DNA of 64,000 bases from Aselliscus stoliczkanus (Eukaryota; Chordata; Mammalia; Chiroptera; Hipposideridae): NCBI GenBank assembly GCA_033961575.1, contig CM066730.1, forward strand, positions 134,850,023 through 134,914,022. The letters run 5' to 3'. Below are positions 35,881 to 47,130 of the stretch, one piece after another. The notes below the pieces were generated by a model, which saw only the letters and a list, made by a program, of their open reading frames with translations, had not been told where the DNA came from and did not search any database. The position numbers were made by a program, and so were the translations under genes. Position 1 is the stretch's first letter. Every line of letters starts with the position of its first letter.

Positions 35881-36842
35881 AAAAAACTGATGGTATTAAA
35901 GAAGAACTAAATAAATGGAGAGGTATTCCATATTCTTGGCTAGGAAGACTCAGTCAATATTGTCAAGATGTTAGTTCTTTCTAACTTAATGCATAGATTC
36001 AATGCAAACCCAATAAAATCCCAACAAGTTAGTTATTTTGTGGATATTGACACACTGATTGTAAAGTTTATATGGACATACAAAAGACCCATAATAGCCA
36101 ACACAATATTGAAGGAGGAGAACAAAGTCAGAGGACTAATACTACATGACTTCAAGACTTGCTGTCAAGCTGCAGCAATCGAGACTGTGATAGTGGTGAA
36201 AAAATAGAAAATATGTGGGTGGAACAGAATGGAGAGCCCAGAAATAGACTCACATAAATGTAGTCAACTGATCTTTGACAAAGGAGCAAAGACAATACAA
36301 TGGAACAAAGATAGCCTTCTCAATAAATGATGCTGAAACAATTGGACATCCAGACCCAAAACAATGAATGTAAACACAGGCCTTATACCCTTCACAAAAA
36401 TTGACTCAAAATGGGTCACAGACCTAAATAGAAAATGAAAATCTATAAAGCTCAGAATAAAATAATATAGGATACAATCTAGATGACCTTGGGTATGGTG
36501 ATTATTTTTAGCTACAACACCAAAGGCACGATCCATAAAATAAATAATTGATAAGCTGGACTTTATTCAAGTTGAAAAGTTCTGGTCTGCAAAAATCACT
36601 GTCAAGATAATGAGAAGACAAGCCATAAACTGAGAGGAAATATTTGCATCAACATATCTGATAATGTTTGTTGTGCAAAATATACAAAGACCTTTTAAAT
36701 CTCAACAATAAGAAAATGAATAACAATTAAAAATGAAGAAAAGACACCTCACTAAAGAAGAGGTACAGATGGCAAATAAGTATATGAAAAGATGCTCCAC
36801 ATAATATGTGATCAGAAAAACACAAATTAAAAAAACAAGATA

Positions 36843-37373
36843 TGGGGGCCAGCCGAGTGGCTCAGTTGGTTAAGGGTTGGCTTAGAGCCCGTGCTCTGAG
36901 CAACGGGGCGGCTGGTTTGATTCCCACATGGGCCAGTGAACGCTGCTGAGCTGAGCTGTCACTGAGCTACCAACAGGTGGCAGGATGGCTCAGCTGGTAT
37001 AACAACAAGATTGCCTGTTCAATGGTGGGCTACACCCACCCGCAACTAAATATTGAACTCAGCGCCTTGAGCTGAGCTGCCGCTAAGATGGCTCAGAGGA
37101 TAGGGTGTGTGCTCTTAACGACAGGGCTGTTGGTTCAACTCCTGCATGGGATGGTGGCTATGCCCACCTGCAACTAAGATTGAACATAGCACCTTGAGCT
37201 TAGAGGCCATGAGCTGTCGACCGGAAGCCATATGGTGACTGGCACCCTCCACAATGAAGACTGAAGAACAACAACTTGGCTGGTCCCCTTCCCCAATTCC
37301 CCACACTGTTCCCCTCCCCCAACACTGTTCCCCTCCCCGAATTGCCCAATAAAATCTTTAAAAAAAACACCCC
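36843..37373 (+). mobile_element. B-long SINE with 13-bp TSD inside L1, sense
   Basis: Multi-module copy: head 'cagccgagtggctcagttgg', 'gattcccacatgggccagtg', 'ggtggcaggatggctcagct', two further tRNA-like modules ('gtgctcttaacgacagggct'), and the common end 'cccaataaaatcttt'. TSD AAAAAACAAGATA at 36830-36842 and 37374-37386. Confidence 0.94.
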
Positions 37374-38289
37374 AAAAAACAAGATACTACTACAGTCTTA
37401 TTAGAATGGCCAAAATCCAAAACACCAAATGCTGATGGGGATGTGTAGCAGTGAAAACTTCCATTCATTGCTGGGGGAATGCAAAATGGTACAGTCACTT
37501 TGGAATACAGTTTGGCAGTTTCTTACAAAACTAAATATATTCTTACCATATGATCCAGCGATTATGCTCCTTGGTATTTACCCAAATGAGCGGAAAGCTT
37601 AGTTCACACAAAAACCTACACACAGATTTTACAGCAACTTTATTCATTATTGCCAAAATGTGGAAGCAACCAAGATGTCTTTCAGTAGGTAAATAGAGAA
37701 ATAAACTGTGGTACATCCAGACAGTGGAATATTACTCAGTGTTAGAAAAGAAATAAAATATCAAGCCATGAAAAACATGGAGGAAACTTAAATGCATATT
37801 ATTAAGTGAAAGAAATCAATCTGAAAAATCATACTTATCATATGATTCCAACTATATGACATTCTGATAAAAGCAAAACTATAGAGGCAATAAAAGAACC
37901 AGTGGTTGCCAGAGGTAAGGAGGTTGGGAGGGATGAATAGGCAGAGCAAAGAGGATTTTTAGGGCAGTGAAACTATTCTATGTGTTACTATAATGCTGGA
38001 TATATGTCATTACACATTTGTCCAAACACAGCATGTACAATAGCAAGAGTGAACCTTAATGGAAACTATGGACTCTGGGTGATAATGATGAGTCAGCAGA
38101 GGCTCATTGATTGTAACAGATGTATCACTCTGGTGGGGAAGTTGATAGTGAGAGAGCTGTGAGTCTGGAAGGGTAAGGGGCACATGGGAAATCTCTCTAC
38201 TTTTCTCTCAATTTTACTGTGAACTTAAAAGTGCTCTAAAAATAATCTATTAAAAGAAAGCAGGTATTCTGAACAAGAATATTATAGAA

Positions 38290-38985
38290 CTTATAGAAAT
38301 AAAAAGCTGCTTGGATGGCGTGGTTGCCATTACCATATTCACCAACATTGTTTTCTGGGCACATGGAAAACTATACTTCTCAGCCCCCTTGTAATTGGAC
38401 AGCGCCACGTATCTAGTTCTGGCAAGTCAGCTCTGAGAGGAAGTCACTTTTGGGTTCCAAGGATTTAATTGCAGATATAAGAAATGCCAGTGCTTGTTTC
38501 CTGTTTGTTGACTAAGGAAGCCAATTATTTGAGGTAGTGAAGCTTCCGTCATATAAGGGGATGCATCATGCCTATCTTGTTCCCCCTTGCCATATTCTGT
38601 TTTCTGATTGCTTTGCAGCAATCTTGGGATGGCCATGAGATTCGTTTTGACCAATGAGATATAAAGGAATGCCTGATGTAGAGCTTTTGGGGAAGTTTTT
38701 CTTCTTAGATAAAATAACAGAGCTTGATGAAGAAAGAGAAAGCCTTTTATCCCCTTCTTTTCTCCTTGGAACAATGTATGAGGATGTTATGTTTGGAATT
38801 ATGATGTCTCTATCTTTTGACCAAGTATGAGGACCAAAGATGGTGAGGAACAGAAAAATAGAGCCTGTGACCTTGATGACACCACTGAGATACTGCTCTA
38901 AGAATGAAGTGTCCAACTTTCACTCAAACTTCTAGTTATGTAATACAATTAAAGGTCTTTATTGCTTAAGTCACCATTAATGAAG
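38290..38985 (+). mobile_element. Probable MaLR/ERVL-type LTR(s), sense
   Basis: 'gccattaccatattcaccaa', 'tctcagcccccttgtaattg', 'cattcgttttgaccaatgag'-like and 'gtctttattgcttaagtcac' follow the order of an old mammalian LTR ending in 'taagccactttgagt'. Two partial, similar stretches near 38390 and 38630 hint at two copies. Confidence 0.5.
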
Positions 38986-39114
38986 TACCCTGATACTTAA
39001 CATTGTTTTCAAGCGTATGGGTAATATTTTTAAAAATGGACCCATACTGGGTCAAAAAGTTTAACATATCCTAAAGAACCAAAACCATGCGAAACACACT
39101 TTCTGGTAATAAGT

Positions 39115-39202
39115 GTAATATAATATAATATAATATAATATAATATAATATAATATAATATAATATAATATAATAATAACCTTTATATTATATTATATTG
39201 TA
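39115..39202. repeat. (TAATA)n tract with inverted TATTA arm
   Basis: About eleven TAATA units are followed by 'ataataaccttta' and then units of the opposite complement (tattatattatattg), so the tract can fold back on itself. Confidence 0.92.
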
Positions 39203-39348
39203 AAGTGAATATCATGAGAAAATTTTAAAATCTTTACATTTTTGAATTGAAAAAACTTACTTCTAAATTCATAGATGTAAGAAGAAATTTTGGTAGAAAC
39301 TATGAACTCTTTAGATAACAGTGAAAGCACTGCATATCAAAACACACA

Positions 39349-39458
39349 GGGCTGGCCGAGTGGCGCGGTCGTTAAGCTCTGGCTTGGGATGCCAGCGGCC
39401 CCGGTTTGGTCCCACATATGAGGGCCAGTGACACTGCCCTCAAAAAAAAAAAAAAAAC
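39349..39458 (+). mobile_element. A-short SINE, sense
   Basis: 'gggctggccgagtggcgcgg' to 'gacactgccctc' and poly(A). A diverged AAAACACACA/AAAACATACA pair flanks it. Confidence 0.93.
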
Positions 39459-39554
39459 CTAAAATAAAACATACAGCAGTACAGATATGCTTAGAGGAAA
39501 ATTTATAACTTAAAGTGCATATATTAGCAAATAAGAAATATTAAAAATTAATGA

Positions 39555-39790
39555 ATTAGAGACACTAGAAGACTGGTTGCCAGAGGCCAGGGGCAGGAGC
39601 GAATGAAGAGTTTTTGTTTAATGTGTATAGACATTTCGTTTGGGAAGATGCAATAAGTTATGGAGATGGATGATGGTGATGGTTATATAACAATGTGAAA
39701 GTACTTAATGCCACTAAACTGTACACTTAAAAGTGATTAAAGTGGTAAATTGTGTGTTATGTGTATTTTACCACAGTAAAAAAATTTCTA
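39555..39790 (+). mobile_element. L1 3'UTR insertion, sense
   Basis: 'gactggttgccagaggccag', 'gatggatgatggtgatggtt' and 'aaactgtacacttaaaagtg' to an A-rich end are standard L1M 3'UTR, placed inside an unrelated L1 ORF2 copy. Confidence 0.8.
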
Positions 39791-40359
39791 AAAAATTTAA
39801 TGAACTAAAGATTCAGTTCAAGAAATTAGAATCAGAATAAACCCCCAAAAGGAGAAGGAAAAAAAAATGATAATAATAAAAAGGAACTTAATTAAGTAAT
39901 AAAAATAGAGAAAATCCACAAAGTAAATGATGGTCCTTTGAGAGGAACAGTGAGAGATTTAATAAGAAAAAAAAGGTCACAGGAATGATAAAGAAGGGAA
40001 TAGCTTATTGAGTCAATCACTTCGGAGATACCTAGTAAGATAAGGACTGTCAGATGTCCTTTTGAATGAACAAGAGGTATGGAATGGCAAGGGCAGTCTC
40101 AGCAGAACGGTAAGGTCAGAAGCTTCATTCACTTGTTTTTGAAATGAATAAGTCAGTAAGAATTAGAAACACTGAGCATAGATAATTCCTTCATGAAACT
40201 TGATTGTGAAGGGAAGGACAGTGTGAGAAAGTAAGGAACAAGGGAGAAAGAATACTAGCTACAAGGGGAAATAATAGCACTGATATTCATGGTTGAGAGA
40301 GTTTTCTCCAATGGTGTTCAGCAATCTTTGTACAAGAAAGAAAAAAAGATACTGGTGTA

Positions 40360-40760
40360 AAATAATGTCTGAGGGTGCTGCCCTGCACGTAGCCCCTGCT
40401 TATGTATGAGATTTAGAAGCCATATTTGTATCATGTGACCCTGTCTTTCCTGGCCACAGAGGGTTAGTGGGGATGGGGTGATCACTTAGATTTTTCTCTC
40501 ACAAGAATTTGTCCTAGGAGACAAGTGATTGTTCTGTTGGTAGGTGGTGGATCTTTAAGATATAGACTTGAGGCTGGCAGCCATCTAGGGCTTTGTGCAC
40601 CCAGCGGAAGTTGGTTGAGAGAAGATGGGGTTAGGGGCATAAGGAGGGAAAGAAGGGAAAGGAAGGGAAAAGAAGAGACAGAGGAAAACAAAGAAAGGGA
40701 AGTGAGAAGGACCTTACCAGCTATAAGACAGAGAAGAAAATTTTAATTTTTTTTTTAAAG
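40360..40760. other. Unclassified segment with purine-rich run
   Basis: The + strand at 40645-40720 is nearly pure purine (gaaagggaaagg-type units). The rest may be an old LTR but I cannot identify it. Confidence 0.3.
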
Positions 40761-41322
40761 CTTTCTTTCTAGCTCTTGTTTTCATAAACTCTGGCTCTAT
40801 CAATACCAGTGTTAGAAAAATTCCCCTTTTCAAACCTTACAAGAAAGCATTCATTAATGGAACTAGATTTAGAAAATATCTATTCCTTGAAACAAAAGAG
40901 CATGACAAATATGGTTGTATTATCTTAGATGGTGAGACTAGCATAATAAAACTGTAGAGGTGGGAATTAAAATCCATTTTAACCAAAGAGAAATCATAAT
41001 GGGAGTGGTACCTAATGACAATAACAGTTAAAATTGTAGGAGTAAGCCACCTCAAAACCATGATAGAAGGAAAATGAGGTATGAACCAATCAACCAATCC
41101 TACTATCTGTAAATCAATCTTAGTTACAATTTTCACCAAGATGGCTCAAAGTAAATCTTGCCATATTACCTGCCTTCTTACCAAATCAATCTTTCCCTTT
41201 TATTTAAAAATAGTTGAATAAAATTCTTTGAAGAAGGTGCTTTACACAACACTTCAAATAAATGTTAGCCTCAATTAGTAACAAGTTTAAAAGTGGGAGA
41301 CAGAGTAAGTCAAAACTTTTGG
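40761..41322. other. Unique DNA
   Basis: No recognised element. The 100-codon minus-strand frame at 40837-41139 shows no motif I recognise. Confidence 0.35.

Positions 41323-41323
<1 letters not shown>

Positions 41324-41368
<45 letters not shown>
41324..41368. repeat. (TA)n microsatellite
   Basis: About 22 uninterrupted TA units ending directly at the 5' terminal repeat of the mariner element. Confidence 0.97.
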
Positions 41369-41370
<2 letters not shown>

Positions 41371-42652
41371 TTGTCAGAAAAGTCTTGACGCATATTTGTG
41401 ACAGATGCCACTAGTTCATTTTTGGAAGTACTAGAATCACATCTATGTTATTGCTATGTCATTTGACAGCTGACAGTTCTAACTTCATTCTAAAAACAAA
41501 AATTGAGGGATTTGGTTGAGTTTTGGAGATTTTACAACAAGTTGAAGATGAAAGACCAAACTGTTCATTTTTGCCATATTTTACTGTTTTACTTCCATAA
41601 AGGGAAGAATGTGTGTCAAGCTTGTGAAAAGTTGCATACAGTTTATGGTGACAATGTTCTACAAGAACATCAGTGCCAATGATGGTTCACGAAATTCGTG
41701 CTGGTGACTTTGATCTCAACAACACTCCTCAGTTAGGGAGACCCGCCGAGGTTGATGATGACAAAATAAAGGCATTGATAGAGTAAAACCCACGTTACAG
41801 TACGACATGAGAGATTGCAGAAACATTGAACATCCATCATTCAAGCGTTCACAACCACCTGAAGAAGCTGGGATACATATGTAAGCAAGCTGGATGTTTG
41901 GGTTCCGCATGAACTCAAAGAAGTTCATTTGATGGCGCTTATAAACATCTGCAATATGCTCATTAAACTTGAGGAAAATGATCCCTTTTTGAAGCGACTG
42001 ATAACTGGTGATGAGAAGTAGATTGTTTACAAAAATGTGGTGCACAGTCTTGGTCCCAATGTGATGATTCACCTCAAACGACATTCAAAGCAGACATTAA
42101 TCAGAGGAAGGTTATGCTCTCAGTGTGGTGGAATTTTAAAGGTGTTGTGTTTTTCGAGCTCCTACAAAGGAACCAAACAATCAGTTCAAATGTGTACCGT
42201 CCCCACAACTGGACAGCTGGAACGAATCCATCATCCAGAAACGTCCAGAGATTTTTAATTGTAAAGTTGTGTTCTATTGTGACAATGAGAGACCACACAC
42301 GAGTTTGATCACCCATCAAAAATTATTGGAGCTTGGATGGGATGTGTTGCCACACCTACCATAATCGCCTGACATTGTGCCATCAGACTTCAACTTGTTT
42401 CACTCTCTTCAAAACTCCTTGCATGGTATAATGTTCAATTCAGATGAGGCTGTAAATCAGCACCTTGTTCAGTTTTTTGCAAATAAAGACAGGTCCTTCT
42501 ATGAATGAGGAATTATGAAGCTCACTGAAAGATGGCAAAAGGTTATCAAACAAAAGGGGCAATATATCATTGATTGATCTTTGTTCTTTATATAAATAAA
42601 TGACCTTTGAAAAACATAGACAAAATACATCATGACTTTTCCAACAACCCAA
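41366..42652 (+). mobile_element. Near full-length mariner DNA transposon, inactivated
   Basis: Terminal repeats are GGTTGTCAGAAAAGTCTTGA at 41369-41388 and its imperfect complement ending at about 42650 (catgacttttccaacaaccc). The right end is flanked by TA, and the left end lies in the TA tract. Total length of about 1.28 kb is normal for mariner. The interior encodes a transposase with an HTH region (TREIAETLNIHHSSVHNHL, near 41800-41870) and DDE-domain pieces (TGDEK; SVWWNFKGVVFFELL; CDNERPHT). The catalytic aspartates fall at 42010-42012, 42281-42283 and 42386-42388, and the last two are 34 residues apart (DD34D). In-frame stops (for example 42019-42021 where W follows TGDEK) and frameshifts inactivate it. 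Confidence 0.92.
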
Positions 42653-42880
42653 TATCTCACATGTTCTTTATCCATTCATTCATCAGGACACACTTAGGTT
42701 ATTTCCATACCTTGGCTATTGTGAATAATGCTGCAGTGAACATGGAGTACAGCTATCTCTTTGAGATAATGCTTTTATTTCCTTATACCACAAGTGGAAT
42801 TGCTGGATCATATGGTAGTTCTATTTTAATTTCTTGAAGGAAATTCCATACTGTTTTCCTGGATGATCCAGCTTTTTTCA
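42653..42880 (-). mobile_element. L1 ORF2 end/3'UTR, antisense
   Basis: 'ttatccattcattcatcagg', 'ggctattgtgaataatgctg', 'ttgctggatcatatggtagt' and 'ccatactgttttcctggatg' are the common antisense L1 segments. Confidence 0.88.
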
Positions 42881-42894
42881 TAGGGTGGGCTATG

Positions 42895-43090
42895 AAATCA
42901 CTTCTCTCATAGCTACCATTCATTGGATTCTAAGTATTTGTGCTTAGAGGTTAGTAGCATTGCAATTAATTCTCACAAACACCCTAGAGGGGTATCACTA
43001 TCCCCACAGAAACCAAGACTCAGGAAGACTCAATAATGTCACATAGTAAGTGACAGAGCCAGAAATATAACACACCACCTCTCCTATGCC
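42895..43090 (-). repeat. MIR fragment, antisense
   Basis: 'aattctcacaaacaccctag', 'agactcaggaagactcaata' and 'catagtaagtgacagagcca' match antisense MIR. Confidence 0.75.
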
Positions 43091-43599
43091 TTATATTTAA
43101 GGTTTCTTGAAGCATAGAGAGATGCTGTGGTTTTAGTGTGATGGGGTTTCCTGGTTGAATTTTGTGTAAAGGCTGGCAGTTATAATGAATAGGCATTCCT
43201 CTTACAGTGAGAGTTTTCACAGTACAAGCAGGATATATGGAGGTAGAGTAATTAGAGAACATGATTTGTATTACATGCAGCTGTTGGTTATACATCAGTT
43301 GCAGGAGAAAGGTTGTTATTCACGCAGCATTGGGAACACATGCATGTTTGTTTTGAGTGGCTGGCTGTTCATCTAACGACTTATTCTTGTGGTTTTTTTT
43401 GGCAGTTAGGAGCTGTGTCACTGTTTGTTTTGATTTTGTACATTAAAAAAAATAAATACCAGTTTATTAAAAATGTATGCCTTATTTCTCATTGGGTAAT
43501 AATAGGTCTAAAATCTCATTTACTTTTACCTTGTCTTATATGCTGTTTAGGATTTGCTTAATGATTATTTGGTCAACGAATATACTATCGACTTTCAAA
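43091..43599. other. Unique DNA
   Basis: No recognised element. The overlapping frames show no motif. Confidence 0.35.
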
Positions 43600-43612
43600 A
43601 CCAAAATATACT

Positions 43613-43722
43613 GGGCCGGCCAAGTGACACAGTGGTTAAGCGCTGGCTTGGGAATCCAGTGGCCATGGTTCGGTCCCACATATGAGGGCCAGTGACACTG
43701 CCCTCAAAACAAAACAAAAACC
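43613..43722 (+). mobile_element. A-short SINE, sense, with TSD
   Basis: 'gggccggccaagtgacacag' to 'actgccctc' and an (aaaac)n tail. AAAATATACT precedes (43603-43612) and follows (about 43724-43733). Confidence 0.94.
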
Positions 43723-43734
43723 TAAAATATACTT

Positions 43735-44860
43735 GTACATTATAAATTATTTTATTCCCCCTTGTTGCTAGGAACGTTAAACTCTGCAAACCCTTTTCCC
43801 CCTATTGAGACTGTTAGTTTTTACAATCACTTCTTAAATGACATCAATTTCATAGGAATGCAAATATTCCATAATTACAGGAGAGAAAATGTACTTCAGG
43901 AAAAATATGCATCAAATACAGAAGGAGAAAAGCCCCATTTCTTGTGAAAACCATGTATGACTCTTTTCAGAAGTATTCCTGGAAGTCCCTAGATTCAGAG
44001 ATGAGGTGAAAATCTTACTCTAGTTCAAGTTTTTTTGGAAAATAAGTCTGCCATGGTTTTAGAGGCTCCTTAAGGTGTTAACTTGAGTTCTTCTTATTAG
44101 GGTCAAGGGAATACAGCAGGAAAAACATTTTTAAAAGGGAGAAATTTCCATGCTTTCCCTTTAAGAGATTAACCAATAAACCTAGGTGAATGATAATCTC
44201 AATATGAGTATGTAATTAAATGGTATACTTCTCTTCAAGTAGTGAATAAAATTCTGAAAGCCAAAATTATGAAAATGAGAGCATCCTTAGTCATGCCTAG
44301 TCCCCTTGGTTTGTGTTATTATATCATGTAAGTGCATCCCAGCAAACAGACCTACTTCTACATGGGAAACATTGAATACAGTGCCTTGTACCAACAGCCT
44401 AGCTGAAGGACTTTGCTTTGGCCCTCAATGAGTAGTACAATTACAAGTAGAGACGGGGAAGGGATGGTGGATATTTGCATGTGGATTGTGATGGGCAGGG
44501 TGAGAACAGGGCTTCTCTATTTATAGGGTAGGCAAACATGAAATGTTATAATTGCTCTCACAAGTCAGCACACTACTGTCCCAACCCAGAAGTATTTTGT
44601 AGAACAAAGAAAAGGCAGCTATAGTGCCACTGTTCATCACCCTTGCCCATGTTCTTTTCTGCCAAACAATTAATGCATCCTAGGTAATTTTATTCAGGAA
44701 AGAATGTTCATCAAACTTGCAATACTGATTTTTGACCCCAAAGTGCAACAGAGTGTGTGAATGATCATAATAGATGATCATAAATAGAGAGGTGGGAAAG
44801 AATGAAGAGGAAAAAGCATGAGCTTCTAGGGCTTTTTATATGGTGACTAGCCAGTGTGAC
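43735..44860. other. Unique DNA
   Basis: No recognised repeat, RNA gene or exon structure in this 1.1 kb. Confidence 0.4.
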
Positions 44861-44874
44861 TTACTATTCTATCA

Positions 44875-44985
44875 ATTTTTTTTTTTTTTTGAGGGCAGTG
44901 TCGCTGGCCCTCACATGTGGGATCTGAACCAGGGCCGCTGGCATCCCAAGCCAGCTCCCAACCACCGCACCACTCAGCCGGCCCA
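44875..44985 (-). mobile_element. A-short SINE, antisense, with short TSD
   Basis: A ~16-T tail, 'gagggcagtgtcgctggccc', to 'ccactcagccggccc'. ATTCTATCA at 44866-44874 and 44986-44994. Confidence 0.94.
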
Positions 44986-45039
44986 ATTCTATCATTTCTT
45001 AAGCACAATGTCTACTGTATATAGTAGGTATGGTGGGGT

Positions 45040-45148
45040 TTTTTTTTTTTTTTTTTTGAGGGCAGTGTTACTGACCCTCACATGTGGGACCGAACCGGGG
45101 CCACTGGCTTCCGAAGCCAGCACTTAACCACCGCGCCATATAGTCGGT
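45040..45148 (-). mobile_element. A-short SINE, antisense, slightly 5'-truncated
   Basis: 'gagggcagtgttactgaccc' to 'accaccgcgcca'. The last ~12 bases of the head are missing. 'tatagtaggtat' on the left and 'tatagtcggtat' on the right probably form the TSD. Confidence 0.88.
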
Positions 45149-45195
45149 ATTTTAAAAGTACTAGCTTGGGTCTACTCATCTGGAAGGCCCATTAT

Positions 45196-45345
45196 AGTTG
45201 TCATGATCTCTTTTAAGCCTTACACTAACGCTGTAAGGAAGCCAGAACAGGTGGTATTATTTTCATTTTTGGGATGAGGAACAAAATGTCAAAGAGATTA
45301 TATAACTTCCCAAGATCACTCAGCAAGAAAGTAATGGTTGTGTTT
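45196..45345 (-). repeat. MIR fragment, antisense
   Basis: 'taagccttacactaacgctg', 'gtggtattattttcattttt' and 'ataacttcccaagatcactc' fit antisense MIR. Confidence 0.7.
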
Positions 45346-45469
45346 AAGACCTCCGTGAATTCTCCTAATAAAGTAGATATCAAATAAATGAAATAAATTA
45401 AAGAACATGTAGTAAGCCAGTAAGCCTTGCTATATGTTATTGTCATTCCCTGAGTTATGTATATTTTAT

Positions 45470-46540
45470 CTCTTCATTCATTCAAGAAATATTTATGTAG
45501 TGCCAAGCACTATTCTGGGCACTGAGGATATGTCAGTGAATAAAAGAGACAAAAATCTCTGCCTTCTCAGAGTTTGCAGTGTTGTTTACTAAGATGCAAT
45601 TGCTTGCTAACTTGCTTTATGCATTACTAGAAGAAGGTAATTATTATACTAATTTAATTATAAATATTAATTGAGCAGTTACTGGGTCCTAGGTGCTAAG
45701 GAAAAATAGTGGTGAGTGAAGCCACGCACAAACCTTGCTCTTATGGAGCTTAAGGTTCATTAGAGGATATAGCCAATATTTAAAGAAGTGTCAATTCTAA
45801 GGAGGTGTTCATGGTGCTATGAGCACATAAAAAGGGGGATTTGGTTAAGTAGGTGAGGACAGGAAAGCCTTTCCTTAGGAAGTGCTGATTGAGCAAGATG
45901 AGTAGGAGTTAACTAGGTGAAAAGGCAGGGGGAACAGCATGTTAAAGACTCTGTGGTTGAACCAGGGACCATGGCACATACAAAAAGCTAAAAGGTGATG
46001 TGGCTGAAGTGCAGAGAGGAAAGGGGTTAAGGCTTAAAAAGTAGGTAGGGCCAGATGGTGTAGGCTCTTGTAGTCCATATTAAAAAGTTTGGCTTTGGGC
46101 TGGCCGAGTGGCACGGTGGTTAAGCGCTGGTTTGGGATGCCAGTGGCCCCGGTTTGGGTCCCACATATGAGGGCCAGTGACACTGTCCTCACAAAAAAAA
46201 AAAAAAAAAAGTTTGTCTTTTATCTTTGCAACTGTCAGAAGTCATTGAAGTATTTTAAGCATGAGGAGTGACAGGACCAGATTTAGATTTTGAGAAGATC
46301 ACAATTACTGCAAGGGTCAAGAGTGGAATATGGGTAATCAAGTTGGTGAGTTATGGTAGTACTATGTGTAAGTGATGATGAAATGATGCCCTCTTGGACC
46401 AGGGTAGTGGCAAATGGAGGTTGAGACAAGAGGATGGATTCAAGGTCAAAATGACAGGATTTAGTATGAGTTTGAATGTGGGCAGTGATGGAGAAGATAT
46501 GTCAAAGATGACTTCCTTGAAGCTTAAGCTGAATCTTGTT
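45470..46540 (-). repeat. L2 LINE 3' part, antisense, split by a SINE
   Basis: 'attcattcaagaaatattta', 'actattctgggcactgagga', 'aagcctttccttaggaagtg', 'gccagatggtgtaggctctt' and 'gaggagtgacaggaccagat' follow antisense L2 from the 3' terminus into the ORF2 C-terminal region. A second L2 3' terminus at about 45640-45760 suggests two copies in tandem. An A-short SINE lies at 46097-46205. Confidence 0.8.
46097..46205 (+). mobile_element. A-short SINE with 15-bp TSD inside L2, sense
   Basis: AAAAAGTTTGGCTTT (46082-46096) and AAAAAGTTTGTCTTT (46206-46220, one mismatch) flank the copy. Confidence 0.95.
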
Positions 46541-46939
46541 CAGTGAAGTATCGCTAGCTCCTAGCACAGTGTTTGGCACATAACAGATACTTCTAGAATA
46601 AGTGGGACTAGGACAAAGTTACATGACTCCCAACATGGTTTATTGCTCTTCCTCTGCTGCTGGAGTTTCACACTTTTCTGATTTTTACACTTAGGTGAAA
46701 TAGATGCCCATTATTGGGGTTGGTGGGTGGTCAGAGGTGAGGGCCAGAGTTGGGGTTGGCAGGGTAAGGACAGAGGAAATGGAATCAAGGAAAATAACTT
46801 TATGTTGGGCAGTAGGTTGTTTTTCAGTAAAAGAGACTATTTCTGCACTTCTTAGGAGATAACACATATATTTAATTATTAATTAAAAAATTATTATTGA
46901 GCATAAGAACTTATGTTTGTATTTTCAGATTCTTTCATT

Positions 46940-47130
46940 TAAATTTATAATTTGAGCTTCATAATAACACTAAAAGATGGGTAGGACAAGGATAATCAAT
47001 CACCTCTCATTTTCCAATAGAAGAAATTATGGTTCAGAGAGATTTTGTGTTCAGCACTAGTAAATGGAACTTGAATCCAGTCTTTGAATTCCAAGTTCAG
47101 TGTGTTTTTCACTAGACTGTACTCTTACTG
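46940..47130 (-). repeat. MIR fragment, antisense
   Basis: 'tcataataacactaaaagat', 'agaagaaattatggttcaga' and 'gaacttgaatccagtctttg' in antisense MIR order. Confidence 0.75.

Larger units (their letters stand above)
33335..38265 (+). mobile_element. Host L1 (L1MB-like), ORF2 3' half to 3'UTR, heavily interrupted
   Basis: Three pieces of one sense-strand L1 are collinear. These are about 33335-33436 ('gaggaaaactataaaactct'), 35885-36842 ('gaactaaataaatggagagg' to 'aaaaagatgctccacataat') and 37387-38265 ('ttagaatggccaaaatccaa' to 'gaacttaaaagtgctctaaa'). They encode the RT-distal part of ORF2 and the 3'UTR, with many frame breaks. The intervening DNA is another L1 (33437-35880, itself carrying a SINE) and a B-long SINE (36843-37373). 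Confidence 0.8.
39005..39970 (+). mobile_element. L1 ORF2 middle region with internal insertions, sense
   Basis: 'aatatttttaaaaatggacc', 'catactgggtcaaaaagttt', 'agatgtaagaagaaattttg', 'agaggaaaatttataactta' and 'agagaaaatccacaaagtaa' follow ORF2 upstream of the RT 3' half. It is interrupted by an AT pentamer tract (39115-39202), an A-short SINE (39349-39458) and another L1 3'UTR (about 39555-39790). Confidence 0.75.

Noticed and set aside
35968..36207. Active L1 ORF2
   Set aside because: ORF2 pieces are short, with many stops and frameshifts and missing 5' parts; all L1 copies here are dead.
36843..37140. tRNA genes suggested by A- and B-box-like words
   Set aside because: These are tRNA-derived SINE heads without a cloverleaf-capable intact tRNA, followed by SINE bodies and A tails.
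39115..39202. CRISPR-like or satellite array
   Set aside because: Plain AT pentamer microsatellite without unique spacers; a mammalian context rules out CRISPR.
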